Translations under genes and position numbers: made by a program | Source of the DNA: Limivivens sp034101475 | GTDB lineage: Bacteria > Bacillota > Clostridia > Lachnospirales > Lachnospiraceae | Reading direction: 5' to 3' | Assembly (NCBI GenBank): GCA_034101475.1 | Contig: JAXEJQ010000030.1 | Span: 1-41,590 of the forward strand | Length of the DNA stretch: 41,590 nucleotides | Shown: positions 8,287 to 15,753 of the stretch, piece after piece | Position numbering within the stretch: position 1 is the first letter of the stretch | Layout of the letters: every line of letters starts with the position of its first letter | Notes under the pieces: generated by a model | Databases searched by the model: none | What the model was told of the DNA's origin: nothing | Seen by the model: only the letters and a program-made list of their open reading frames with translations

Positions 8287-8309
8287 ATCAAATCCTCCTT
8301 TTGATTTTC

Positions 8310-8334
8310 GGTACGTATCTGCTCAGTCCGTACC
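8310..8334 (-). promoter_or_regulatory. Inverted repeat in the leader of the binding-protein gene
   Basis: GGTACG (8310-8315) and CGTACC (8329-8334) form a short inverted repeat that also contains GTATCTG, a heptamer that occurs again at 8839 in front of the response regulator. It could be an operator for the YesN-like regulator or a leader hairpin. This is seen sequence with an inferred role. Confidence 0.3.
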
Positions 8335-8444
8335 TTTTTTATGCTCTTATTTTAAAAAATCCGCCTTCCTTTTCCAATCCTTTGAGAAACGATTTTTCTT
8401 CATTTTTTATGGGAATATTTCCAAAGTCTTCTTAAATTACAAAA

Positions 8445-8474
8445 AGTATTCATTTCTTATCCTCACATTTACAA
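8445..8474 (-). promoter_or_regulatory. Possible promoter of the sugar ABC/GH95 operon
   Basis: Minus-strand TTGTAA (8469-8474) and AATACT (8445-8450) are 18 bases apart. Both boxes are imperfect, which would fit an activated promoter. It overlaps, in the opposite direction, the -35 of the two-component promoter. Confidence 0.3.
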
Positions 8475-8497
8475 AACTTCCCCTCTCCATGTATAAT
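8468..8497 (+). promoter_or_regulatory. Predicted promoter of the two-component operon
   Basis: TTTACA (8468-8473) and a perfect TATAAT (8492-8497) are separated by 18 bases. Transcription would begin near 8504, inside the first bases of repeat copy 1, giving an untranslated leader of nearly 390 bases that includes both repeat copies. Confidence 0.55.
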
Positions 8498-8500
8498 AAA

Positions 8501-8670
8501 ATGAGCCAAGGGCCAAATGGACATAAAAATCCATGCTTGCATGGATTTTCATGTCTATGGGGCCCGCAAAACATGAGCAAGCAGCCATTTTTCGCAGAAA
8601 AATGAGCGAATTGCGAATGTTTTCGTCGATTTTAGAAGTGCGAAGCACGGAAAATCGACGATAGGCTCAT
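8501..8670 (+). repeat. Structured repeat element, complete copy with terminal inverted repeats
   Basis: The element begins with ATGAGCC (8501-8507) and ends with GGCTCAT (8664-8670), a 7-bp terminal inverted repeat. Inside are a long imperfect hairpin centred on ATCCATGC-TT-GCATGGAT and flanked by GGGCC/GGCCC, and a second hairpin with 10-bp outer arms (8624-8633 and 8651-8660) and an inner GTGC-GAA-GCAC. Bases 8501-8632 are repeated at 8690-8821. It encodes no transposase; a MITE-like element or a structured RNA are both possible. Confidence 0.8.
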
Positions 8671-8689
8671 TTGCTGAATCACTTATATC

Positions 8690-8821
8690 ATGAGCCAAGG
8701 GCCAAATGGACATAAAAATCCATGCCCGCATGGATTTTCATGTCTATGGGGCCCGCAAAACATGAGCAAGCAGCCATTTTTCGCAGAAAAATGAGCGAAT
8801 TGCGAATGTTTTCGTCGATTT
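8690..8821 (+). repeat. Second, truncated copy of the structured repeat (132 bp)
   Basis: Identical to 8501-8632 except at the loop of the first hairpin, where copy 1 has TT and this copy has CC. The copies are 189 bases apart. This one lacks the right-hand hairpin and the terminal GGCTCAT; after CGATTT the sequence becomes the native leader of the response regulator gene. It therefore looks like a tandem duplication with loss of the right end. Confidence 0.85.
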
Positions 8822-8838
8822 ACATGGGTTTGCGAATC

Positions 8839-8865
8839 GTATCTGTGAAGGTACTGAACAGATAC
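8839..8865 (+). promoter_or_regulatory. Inverted repeat upstream of the response regulator
   Basis: GTATCTG (8839-8845) and CAGATAC (8859-8865) form a perfect 7-bp inverted repeat 28 bases before the start codon. The GTATCTG half also occurs in the leader of the divergent binding-protein gene, so this is a candidate binding site for the regulator, with autoregulation possible. Confidence 0.3.
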
Positions 8866-8892
8866 CATTTTCTATTGAAAAGAAGGAATATT

Positions 8893-9636
8893 ATGTACTC
8901 TTTAATCATTGTGGATGATGAAACGAAAATCCGCGAAGGCATTGCCAATCTGTTTCCCTGGAAGCAGAACGGCTTTGAAATCACCGGGCTGTTTCCCAAC
9001 GGACAGCTTGCTCTGGATTACCTGAAAGACCATCCCACCGATGTGGTTCTCACGGATATCCGCATGCCTGTCATGAACGGCCTGGAGCTGAGCAGTCATC
9101 TGGCCAGGGACTATCCCGAGATCATTTACGTGTTTCTCACGGGCTTTCAGGATTTTCAGTACATGCGCACTGCCATTCTGAATCATGCCTCGGACTATCT
9201 GCTGAAGCCCATTAAATATGAGGAATTGTATGCCTGCTTTGAAAATATCCGCCAGCAGCTGGATCAGAAATATCATGTCCAGCCCGCTGCCCAGCCTGAA
9301 GGCGGTTCTGCTTACTATGGGAAGATTATTTCCAAAGTCTGTGATTATCTGAAGGAAAATTACCGGACTGCTACTCTGGAGGAAGCCTCCTCCCAGGTAA
9401 ATTTAAGCCCCAATTACCTCTCCAAAATATTCAAGGAAAAATCCGGCGTGGGCTTTGCCGAATATTTAAACGGCATCCGGATGCGCAAGGCGGCGGAGCT
9501 TCTTCTGGATATTTCCTACAAACATTATGAGATTGCGGATCAGATCGGATATGACAATCCGAAAAACTTCTCCCGGGCTTTTAAGCAGTATTATCAGATG
9601 TCCCCCCGGGAATTCCGCGAGAAAAACCTGTCCTGA
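8893..9636 (+). CDS. Response regulator, REC plus AraC-type DNA-binding domain (YesN family)
   Basis: A cytoplasmic transcription factor activated by phosphorylation. The REC domain (about 1-120) has the acidic pair D8-D9 (IIVDDE), phospho-acceptor D55 (VVLTDIRMPVMNG), the switch threonine in FLTGFQDFQ and the lysine in YLLKPIKYEEL. The C-terminal AraC domain (about 150-247) has two helix-turn-helix units, with LSPNYLSKIFKEKSGVGFAEY and the closing motif IGYDNPKNFSRAFKQYYQMSP. The start at 8893 is preceded by AGAAGG. A longer open frame runs up to 8722, but it translates repeat sequence and is rejected. The kinase gene follows after 13 bases. The likely target is the divergent sugar importer/GH95 operon. 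Confidence 0.95.
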   Translation: MYSLIIVDDETKIREGIANLFPWKQNGFEITGLFPNGQLALDYLKDHPTDVVLTDIRMPVMNGLELSSHLARDYPEIIYVFLTGFQDFQYMRTAILNHASDYLLKPIKYEELYACFENIRQQLDQKYHVQPAAQPEGGSAYYGKIISKVCDYLKENYRTATLEEASSQVNLSPNYLSKIFKEKSGVGFAEYLNGIRMRKAAELLLDISYKHYEIADQIGYDNPKNFSRAFKQYYQMSPREFREKNLS

Positions 9637-9649
9637 AGAGGTGTCGCCT

Positions 9650-11407
9650 ATGACCATGCGAAGATTTTTTCTGAAGCGTTTTAAATCCTTTTTCCTGATC
9701 ATGATGATTCCCATCCTGATCCTCACCTGCTTTATCCTGGGAATCCAGTACCGGAACTCCATGAGCGCCCTCACCACGGAATCTGCCAACACCCTGGTAC
9801 GGGTGGACGAAAATCTGAACAACGCGGTCAGCACCTCTGCTTACCAGTACGAGCTTCTGACCTACAATCCCAGATTGGTGCTCTCCCTGAAAAAATTTTT
9901 CCAGCATGACACCTTCACCTATTCTGATGTGGTGCTTTTGAACAGTATCCGGGTCATGCTGGGAAGCGTGGCTCAGGCCCACGAATACATTGATTCCATT
10001 TATCTGTATCTGGATGGTTTTACGGATTTCTTTTCCACCTCCCTGGGCTTTCTGGGCATCGATGCCAGCACGGATCAGGACTGGTTTTCCCGTTATCAGT
10101 CCATGAATCCGGATACCAAGCTCTGGATTACCCGCCGGGAATTTGAGGAATATTCCTATCTTCCGCCTACCCGGTATATTTCTGTCTATCAGCGGATGGG
10201 CAATATTTCCGGCGTCATTATTGTCAATATTGACATCGATGCCTTTGAACATACCCTTGACACCAGTACTTCCGTCAACAATGAATTCCTGTACGTCTGT
10301 GATGCCCGGAATCAGATCCTGGGTTCCAACAGCTCCGGACGGCCTCTGACAGAAACCTTTCAGGCATATCTGGACCAGGCTGACCTGCTTTCCCTGAACC
10401 ACACCTGGATCACAGTCGGAAAAATGCGCTATTTCTGCGAGCTCCGTCAGAATGAAGACTTTCATATTTCTTTCCTGGCTCTGATTCCACAGAAACAGCT
10501 TCTGGCCCAACAGTACGCGCCCCTGCTTTTTTTGCTGGGAGCTACGGTCTGCAACTGCCTGATTACGCTGTTCCTGGCCTATATCACCACCAAACGGAAC
10601 TTTCAGAAAATCGATGACATTATCCAGACCTTTGATAATGCGGAAAAAGGAATTCCTCCTGCCAGCCATGCGGTTGGTGTTCAGGATGAATACGATGTGA
10701 TTCTGGACAACGTTATCCAGGTTTTCCTGAAATCCACCTATCTCCAGCGGCAGCTCTCGGAAAAGCAGTATAAGCAGGAAATCGCCGAAAAAGCCGCTCT
10801 TCAGCTTCAGATCAACCCGCATTTTCTCTTTAACACCCTGCAGTCCCTGGACTTCAAGGCGCTGGAGCTGACCGGGAAGCCCGGCATTCTGAACCGGATG
10901 ATCCAGAATCTGTCGGATATCCTGAAATATTCCCTGGAGGACCCCGGCAAAGCCGTAACCCTCAGAGACGAACTGAGTTATCTGAAAAAATATATTGAAA
11001 TCCAGAAGATGCGCTACGGGAAGCAGTTTATTATCTATTACGAAGTGGAGGAGGAACTGATGAATCTGGAGGTACAGCGCCTGATTCTGCAGCCTCTGGT
11101 GGAAAACAGCATCAGTCACGGAATCGCCTCTCTGTCCGAGACCGGATACATCAAAGTGCGGATTTACCGCCGGAACGCGCTGATACATTTTGTCGTCATC
11201 GACAGTGGAATCGGTCTGGACCGCGATGAAATCCGAAAGCTTTATGAGCACATTCAGGACGAAAAAAGCCAGAACATCGGCCTTACCAACGTAAACCGAC
11301 GTCTGACTCTCCAATACGGGCCGGAATGCGCCCTTCATATTCAGGGCAAAAAAGGAATGGGAACCTGCGTTTCCTTTGTTCTTCCCGATGGTCTGCCTCA
11401 CAAATAA
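9650..11407 (+). CDS. Sensor histidine kinase, YesM family (LytS/His_kinase type)
   Basis: A membrane kinase of 585 residues that phosphorylates the preceding response regulator. It has a first membrane helix at about 13-33, an extracellular sensing domain at about 35-285 (dCache-like in length), and a second helix at about 290-315. A HAMP-like linker follows, then the His_kinase box INPHFLFNTLQSLDF with phospho-accepting H391, and a C-terminal ATPase domain with LQPLVENSISHGI (N box) and a glycine box IDSGIGLD. The ATG at 9650 follows GAGGTG by seven bases; the open frame extends 41 codons further upstream but overlaps the regulator gene. It probably senses sugars bound to the adjacent binding protein or outside the cell. 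Confidence 0.95.
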   Translation: MTMRRFFLKRFKSFFLIMMIPILILTCFILGIQYRNSMSALTTESANTLVRVDENLNNAVSTSAYQYELLTYNPRLVLSLKKFFQHDTFTYSDVVLLNSIRVMLGSVAQAHEYIDSIYLYLDGFTDFFSTSLGFLGIDASTDQDWFSRYQSMNPDTKLWITRREFEEYSYLPPTRYISVYQRMGNISGVIIVNIDIDAFEHTLDTSTSVNNEFLYVCDARNQILGSNSSGRPLTETFQAYLDQADLLSLNHTWITVGKMRYFCELRQNEDFHISFLALIPQKQLLAQQYAPLLFLLGATVCNCLITLFLAYITTKRNFQKIDDIIQTFDNAEKGIPPASHAVGVQDEYDVILDNVIQVFLKSTYLQRQLSEKQYKQEIAEKAALQLQINPHFLFNTLQSLDFKALELTGKPGILNRMIQNLSDILKYSLEDPGKAVTLRDELSYLKKYIEIQKMRYGKQFIIYYEVEEELMNLEVQRLILQPLVENSISHGIASLSETGYIKVRIYRRNALIHFVVIDSGIGLDRDEIRKLYEHIQDEKSQNIGLTNVNRRLTLQYGPECALHIQGKKGMGTCVSFVLPDGLPHK

Positions 11408-11410
11408 AAG

Positions 11411-11462
11411 AGAAGCCGCTGCTCACAGAGAAAATCCTCTGATCTGCATCGGCTTCTTTTTC
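11411..11462. terminator. Bidirectional terminator between convergent kinase gene and rplA
   Basis: AGAAGCCG (11411-11418) pairs with CGGCTTCT (11450-11457), with a nested CAGAG/CTCTG stem inside. Ts follow on the plus strand (11455-11461), and on the minus strand the hairpin is followed by TTTTATT. It serves both the plus-strand kinase gene and the minus-strand rplA. Confidence 0.8.
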
Positions 11463-11469
11463 TATGGTT

Positions 11470-12162
11470 TTACGCAAATTTTGCTGTGTTCAGCTTTACG
11501 CCCGGGCCCATGGTCGGAGCAATGGTAATGCTCTTTAAGTACTGACCTTTCAGGGTGCTGGGTCTTGCTTTCATGATTGCTTCAATGAGCGTACGGAAGT
11601 TGTCGCTTAACTGCTCTTCTGTGAAGGAAGCTTTTCCAATTGGCACATGGATAATATTGGTCTTGTCCAGTCTGTATTCGATCTTACCAGCTTTGATATC
11701 TTTTACAGCCTTGGTAACGTCCATGGTAACCGTACCGGCCTTCGGGTTCGGCATTAAGCCCTTGGGACCAAGTACACGACCCAGACGACCTACAACACCC
11801 ATCATATCCGGGGTTGCCACAACTACGTCGAAATCCAGCCAGCCTTCGTTCTGAATCTTCGGAACCAGTTCTTCTGCTCCTACGTATTCAGCACCTGCTG
11901 CCAGAGCTTCATCAGCCTTCGCGTTCTTTGCGAATACCAGGACACGTACAGATTTACCGGTACCATGAGGCAGTACAACTGCACCACGGATCTGCTGATC
12001 AGCGTGACGTCCATCACAGCCTGTTCTGATATGAGCTTCAATGGTTTCATCAAATTTTGCTACAGCTACTTTCTTTACCAGAGCCATAGCTTCTGGAACT
12101 TCGTATGCGGTTGCGCGGTCAACGGCCTTTGCAGCCTCAACGTATTTCTTTCCTCTTTTCAT
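11470..12162 (-). CDS. rplA: Ribosomal protein uL1
   Basis: L1 forms the movable stalk at the ribosomal E site and in many bacteria represses its own mRNA. The 230-residue protein shows the family blocks MKRGKKYVEAAKAVD, then GTGKSVRVLVFAK and the signature VVATPDMMGVVGRLGRVLGP (about residues 113-132), then GLMPNPKAGTVT. Length is normal. Start ATG at 12162 has AGGAGGTT upstream. In most relatives rplJ would follow directly; here a terminator and a 9-kb sugar-utilisation block come next. Confidence 0.98.
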   Translation of the reverse strand: MKRGKKYVEAAKAVDRATAYEVPEAMALVKKVAVAKFDETIEAHIRTGCDGRHADQQIRGAVVLPHGTGKSVRVLVFAKNAKADEALAAGAEYVGAEELVPKIQNEGWLDFDVVVATPDMMGVVGRLGRVLGPKGLMPNPKAGTVTMDVTKAVKDIKAGKIEYRLDKTNIIHVPIGKASFTEEQLSDNFRTLIEAIMKARPSTLKGQYLKSITIAPTMGPGVKLNTAKFA

Positions 12163-12248
12163 ATTAAATAACCTCCTGGTGGTGTTTGCGGGAATATCCC
12201 TCCCACGTTCTCGTATTGTTTACCTTGCGAATGCGGTAATGCTGCTGA

Positions 12249-12674
12249 TTAGTCCTCAACAACGATACCCATACTTCTTGCAGTACCTGCGATCATGCTC
12301 ATGGCTGCTTCGATGCTGCCTGCGTTCAGATCCGGCATTTTCATTTCAGCGATCTCGCGTACTTTGTCTTTGCTGATCTTTGCTACTTTGTTCTTGTTCG
12401 GAACGCCGGAAGCGGTTTTCAGGTTGCAAGCTTTCTTCAGCAGAACTGCTGCAGGCGGAGTCTTGGTGATGAAGCTGAAGCTTCTGTCTGCGTAAACAGT
12501 GATAACAACCGGAATGATCAGGTCTCCCTTATCTGCTGTTCTCGCATTGAACTCCTTCGTAAACTGTACGATGTTAACACCATGCTGACCAAGTGCCGGA
12601 CCTACTGGCGGAGCCGGTGTTGCCTTTCCAGCCGGGATCTGTAATTTAATATAGCCTGTTACTTTTTTTGCCAT
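12249..12674 (-). CDS. rplK: Ribosomal protein uL11
   Basis: L11 binds the GTPase centre of 23S rRNA and takes part in factor binding and the stringent response. The 141-residue product begins MAKKVTGYIKLQIPAGKATP, followed by the conserved PPVGPALGQHGVNIVQF and, near the C-terminus, GSIEAAMSMIAGTARSMGI. The start was set at the ATG 12674, eight bases after AGGAGGTG; an in-frame GTG three codons upstream is part of that ribosome binding site and was rejected. It lies between nusG and rplA in the usual order. Confidence 0.98.
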   Translation of the reverse strand: MAKKVTGYIKLQIPAGKATPAPPVGPALGQHGVNIVQFTKEFNARTADKGDLIIPVVITVYADRSFSFITKTPPAAVLLKKACNLKTASGVPNKNKVAKISKDKVREIAEMKMPDLNAGSIEAAMSMIAGTARSMGIVVED

Positions 12675-12759
12675 TTTAGGCACCTCCTATGTGGTATTGG
12701 CGGGGGTTTCCCTCCCACTGAACCGGTAAGCTGCGAATAGGCCTGCCGGTATTTTGCTG

Positions 12760-13275
12760 TTACATTTTTTTGATTTCTGTGAAACTGATTTCTACTGGCG
12801 TTTCACGACCAAACAGTTCAACATTGATGGTAGCGGTCTGCTTACTGTGATTCATCGTCTGGATAATACCCACGGTATCCTTCCAGACACCACCGGTAAC
12901 CGTTACGCTGTCGCCTTCATCGAAGTCAACCTCCATCTCGGTCGGGCAGAATCCCAGAGACGTCATTTCTTCATCCGTAAGAGGCACGGGCTTGGATCCC
13001 GGTCCTACAAACCCTGTAACACCTCTGGTATTTCTTACAACATACCAGGTGTCGTCGTTCATGACCATGTTCAGAAGCACATAGCCCGGAAACATTTTTT
13101 TCTGGACTTGTTTTTTGGCGCCATTTTTCACTTCCACAACATCCTGCATGGGAACCCGAACCTCCAGAATCTGATCCTCCAGATGTCTGTTTTCAATGGT
13201 CTTTTCAATGTTGGCTTTTACTTTGTTCTCATACCCGGAATAGGTATGGACTACATACCAGCTCGCTTCTGCCAT
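12760..13275 (-). CDS. nusG: Transcription termination/antitermination factor NusG
   Basis: NusG binds RNA polymerase and controls pausing and coupling. The 171-residue protein has the NGN domain (1-105) with WYVVHTYSGYENKVKANIE, then KKMFPGYVLLNMVMNDDTWY and VRNTRGVTGFVGPGSKPVPL. A C-terminal KOW domain contains FDEGDSVTVTGGVWKDTVGI and ends ELFGRETPVEISFTEIKKM. Length matches the family. It lies 17 bases after secE, and AAAGGTG precedes the ATG. Confidence 0.98.
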   Translation of the reverse strand: MAEASWYVVHTYSGYENKVKANIEKTIENRHLEDQILEVRVPMQDVVEVKNGAKKQVQKKMFPGYVLLNMVMNDDTWYVVRNTRGVTGFVGPGSKPVPLTDEEMTSLGFCPTEMEVDFDEGDSVTVTGGVWKDTVGIIQTMNHSKQTATINVELFGRETPVEISFTEIKKM

Positions 13276-13292
13276 ATTCTCACCTTTTGTCC

Positions 13293-13496
13293 TTACTTCA
13301 TTAAGAAATCAATGCCATACTGCACTGCAAAGTCGATCATCGTAATAATAACACCCAGTACGGCAGAAACTACGACTACGGCTGCGGTCTGTTTAGCCAG
13401 ATCGGTCTTGTCCGGCCAGATAATTTTCCGGTATTCGGACTTCAGACCATCAATCCAGTTCTTTTTGGGAGCCTTTTTTCCTTTTGATTCTTCCAT
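13293..13496 (-). CDS. secE: Protein translocase subunit SecE
   Basis: SecE is the small subunit that clamps SecY in the Sec translocon. The 67-residue protein has the Firmicutes form: a basic N-terminal region with WIDGLKSEYRKIIWPDK (the amphipathic helix and the conserved WP), then one membrane helix TAAVVVVSAVLGVIITMIDF. It sits between rpmG (28 bases upstream) and nusG. Confidence 0.96.
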   Translation of the reverse strand: MEESKGKKAPKKNWIDGLKSEYRKIIWPDKTDLAKQTAAVVVVSAVLGVIITMIDFAVQYGIDFLMK

Positions 13497-13524
13497 TTTG
13501 AACTCCTTCGTCTAACGCTGCCGA

Positions 13525-13674
13525 TTACTTCGTTTCTTTGTGTAATGTGTGTGTCTTGCAGAATCTACAATATTTCTTGGTTTCCATTCTTTCGGGATGG
13601 GCTTTCTTATCCTTGGTCGTATTGTAATTTCTCTGCTTGCATTCTGTACATGCCAATGTAACTCTAACGCGCAC
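13525..13674 (-). CDS. rpmG: Ribosomal protein bL33 (zinc-binding form)
   Basis: This short gene encodes a 49-residue large-subunit protein beginning MRVRVTLACTECKQRNYNTT and ending KYCRFCKTHTLHKETK. The two CxxC pairs (C9/C12 and C36/C39) identify the zinc-containing form. The start codon is GTG at 13674, with AGGTGG six bases upstream. It is the first gene of the rpmG-secE-nusG-rplK-rplA unit, with its promoter about 100 bases upstream. Confidence 0.95.
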   Translation of the reverse strand: MRVRVTLACTECKQRNYNTTKDKKAHPERMETKKYCRFCKTHTLHKETK

Positions 13675-13769
13675 AACTTCCACCTCGCCTTCTTGATTTT
13701 TTGCTAACAGCTTGCGTAATACTGTTGATTTTAGGCATAAAAAAAAGACCTACTTCCATTCGCTCGTAC

Positions 13770-13799
13770 AGTTTACCATAGAATAACGGGGAATGTCAA
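13770..13799 (-). promoter_or_regulatory. Promoter of rpmG-secE-nusG-rplK-rplA
   Basis: Minus-strand TTGACA (13794-13799) and TAAACT (13770-13775) are separated by 18 bases. Transcription would begin near 13763, about 90 bases before the rpmG GTG. A run of eight Ts in the leader (near 13740-13747) has no clear stem in front of it. Confidence 0.65.
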
Positions 13800-13870
13800 G
13801 TGTTTTCTTTCAATTTTGTTCAGGCGGGGTTGCGTCCTCCCCCGCCGCATCAGCACTCACCGGGCCCGTT

Positions 13871-14737
13871 CTATTTTATGCGGGCCGCAATCTCCCTTCC
13901 CGCAGGCGTCCCCGCCAGGCCGCCCTCACCGGTCTCCTTCAGCTCCGTAACCATCCGGTCACCAACCTCTTTCATGGCATCAAAGACCTGATCCGGCGGA
14001 ATCCGGCTCTCAATACCTGCCAGCGCCATATCCGCAGCAGCCAGGGCATTGACGGCACCAACAACATTTCTCTTCACGCAGGGGACTTCCACCAGGCCTG
14101 CCACCGGATCGCAGACCAGTCCCAGCAGATTTTTCATTGCCATAGCAGAGGCATGGGCAATCTGCCGAGGGCTCCCGCCCCGGACATGTACCAAAGCTCC
14201 CGCAGCCATAGCGCTGGCAGAGCCGATTTCCGCCTGACAGCCCCCGGAGGCTCCCGCAATAGAAGCCCGCACGGCAATCACCTGTCCGATCCCGGCTGCC
14301 ACATACAATGCCTGGGTAATCTCATCCAGGCCAGCCTTTTTTTCCATAAAGCAGGGAACCAGCACAGCCGGAAGAACGCCGCAGGCGCCGGCGGTGGGCG
14401 CCGCCACAATCCGTTTCATACAGGCATTGGACTCTCCCATCTGAAGAGCTCCGGCAATCACCTTCCCTACAAAGGGCCCGCTTAACGGCTCCTCTTTTTC
14501 CAGATAGGCCTGCATCTTCCCGCCATCTCCGCCTACCAGCCCGCTCCGGGACTGAAGCTTCTGATCATAGAGAGAGGCAGCCAGCAGCATGGCATCCCAG
14601 AGCTCTTCCATCTGCCTGCGGGATTCCTCCTCAGATACATTTCTCTCATTCATATCATCCCGCAAAACGGCTTTCCAGAAAGGAATCCCTTTCTCCGTGC
14701 ACATGTGCAGGATCTCATCCAGACTTCCAAATGCCAT
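13871..14737 (-). CDS. sdaAA: L-serine dehydratase, iron-sulfur-dependent, alpha subunit
   Basis: Together with the beta subunit it deaminates L-serine to pyruvate and ammonia. The 288-residue protein carries the blocks QKLQSRSGLVGGDG, APTAGACGVLPAV, GASGGCQAEIGSASAMAA and GLVCDPVAGLVEVPC. Cysteines C119, C167 and C209 (with C220 nearby) are positioned as in enzymes that hold a [4Fe-4S] cluster at the active site. It begins two bases after the sdaAB stop, so the two subunits are made together. Length is usual for the separate alpha chain of Firmicutes. Confidence 0.96.
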   Translation of the reverse strand: MAFGSLDEILHMCTEKGIPFWKAVLRDDMNERNVSEEESRRQMEELWDAMLLAASLYDQKLQSRSGLVGGDGGKMQAYLEKEEPLSGPFVGKVIAGALQMGESNACMKRIVAAPTAGACGVLPAVLVPCFMEKKAGLDEITQALYVAAGIGQVIAVRASIAGASGGCQAEIGSASAMAAGALVHVRGGSPRQIAHASAMAMKNLLGLVCDPVAGLVEVPCVKRNVVGAVNALAAADMALAGIESRIPPDQVFDAMKEVGDRMVTELKETGEGGLAGTPAGREIAARIK

Positions 14738-14739
14738 CG

Positions 14740-15408
14740 CTACAATTCTCCTCCCACATTAATATACGTAACCTTCAGAATCCCTTCCAGATGCTCCAGC
14801 CACTTCAGCGCCTGTTCCGGAATATCCTGATCCGTCTCCACCACCATCACTGCCCGTCCGCCCCGTTTATCCCGGTACAGAGACATATTGGCAATATTCA
14901 CCGATTTATGAGAGAGCATGGATGTGACCTCTGCCACATGGCCCGGCTGATCCATATTATGGACAATCAGCGTCGGCATCTCGCAGGTACAATTCACGTC
15001 AATCCCGTCCAGGCGGTTGATCATAATCCGCCCGCCGCCCAGTGATGACGCCTGCACACTCAGTTCCCGGCCCTGATCCCCCTGCACCTCCAGAAGTACC
15101 GTATTTGGGTGGGCGCTGCGCAAATTCGCCTCCTCAAAAGAAAAGACCAATCCATCCTTCTGTGCCAGGCGGAAGCTGTCCGGAATCCGCATATCGTCCG
15201 GATGCATTCCCAGAAGCCCGGCAATCAGTGCCTTATCCGTCCCATGCCCCTTTCCCGTCGCTAAAAATGATCCGTACATGCCGATCTTCGCCTGTACCGG
15301 CTTCTGACCCAGAAGCTTCCTGGTCATCAGTCCGATCCGGACCGCTCCGGCTGTATGAGAACTGGAAGGACCTACCATTACCGGTCCCAAAATTTCAAAG
15401 ATATTCAT
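14740..15408 (-). CDS. sdaAB: L-serine dehydratase, iron-sulfur-dependent, beta subunit
   Basis: Regulatory/structural partner of the alpha chain. The 222-residue protein starts MNIFEILGPVMVGPSSSHTA, the invariant start of this family, and ends with an ACT domain (about 148-222: MPTLIVHNMDQPGHVAEVTS) that in relatives may bind the amino acid. Its start overlaps the stop of the upstream small gene by four bases (ATGA), so translation is probably coupled. Confidence 0.96.
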   Translation of the reverse strand: MNIFEILGPVMVGPSSSHTAGAVRIGLMTRKLLGQKPVQAKIGMYGSFLATGKGHGTDKALIAGLLGMHPDDMRIPDSFRLAQKDGLVFSFEEANLRSAHPNTVLLEVQGDQGRELSVQASSLGGGRIMINRLDGIDVNCTCEMPTLIVHNMDQPGHVAEVTSMLSHKSVNIANMSLYRDKRGGRAVMVVETDQDIPEQALKWLEHLEGILKVTYINVGGEL

Positions 15409-15647
15409 TCCGTCTCCTCTGCTCCTTCCTGTGTTCCGGCCGCCTGTGTCTCAATCACAAGAATCGGTTCTACCCTGCGTTTCTCCGTTTCTGTTTCTCC
15501 CTGCTCTGCCTGCACAGCTGTGCGATTTTCTGTGCCGGTGGGATCATGCTCCTCCCAGAGTGCCAGAACCAGTGCAGACATCAGCACAAATGCCAGCGCA
15601 GGAATCAGAACTGCAATCAGTGTTTCCTGCTTTCTCCTTTTCCCCAT
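15405..15647 (-). CDS. Small single-span membrane protein upstream of serine dehydratase
   Basis: An 80-residue protein of unknown function. It has a basic N-terminus (MGKRRKQETL), one membrane helix at about 8-30 (IAVLIPALAFVLMSALVLAL) and an acidic, Glu/Thr-rich C-terminal half predicted outside the membrane. The ATG at 15647 lies eight bases after AGGGG; a GTG one codon upstream is possible. The 4-base overlap with sdaAB and the promoter at 15754-15782 make it the first gene of the serine dehydratase operon. No family was recognised. Confidence 0.65.
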   Translation of the reverse strand: MGKRRKQETLIAVLIPALAFVLMSALVLALWEEHDPTGTENRTAVQAEQGETETEKRRVEPILVIETQAAGTQEGAEETE

Positions 15648-15753
15648 CACCGTTACCCCTTACATTTCCTGTCAAAGTGATCAATACATGATACCTGATT
15701 CACATTCTTACAGCCTCATCAGCAAGTGATTCGGCCTGTCCCGAACAGTTACC

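Noticed and set aside
8501..8821. CRISPR array
   Set aside because: Only two long copies with a 57-bp interval are present; repeat length and structure do not fit CRISPR, and no cas genes are seen.
8683..8868. 61-codon minus-strand frame within the repeat
   Set aside because: It is read through hairpin arms of the repeat; no start signal and no reason to expect a protein.
8722..8892. Upstream extension of the response regulator start into the repeat
   Set aside because: The extra residues translate the repeat element, and the ATG at 8893 has a proper ribosome binding site directly before the REC domain.
9527..9649. 41-codon upstream extension of the kinase frame
   Set aside because: It overlaps the response regulator gene out of frame; GAGGTG before the ATG at 9650 gives the better start.
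9581..11401. Minus-strand open frame of 606 codons
   Set aside because: It mirrors the histidine kinase gene, whose domains are unmistakable; the antisense product has no domain or start signals.
13733..13760. Run of eight Ts in the rpmG leader as a terminator
   Set aside because: No stable stem precedes it on the minus strand, and a terminator there would cut off the ribosomal operon.
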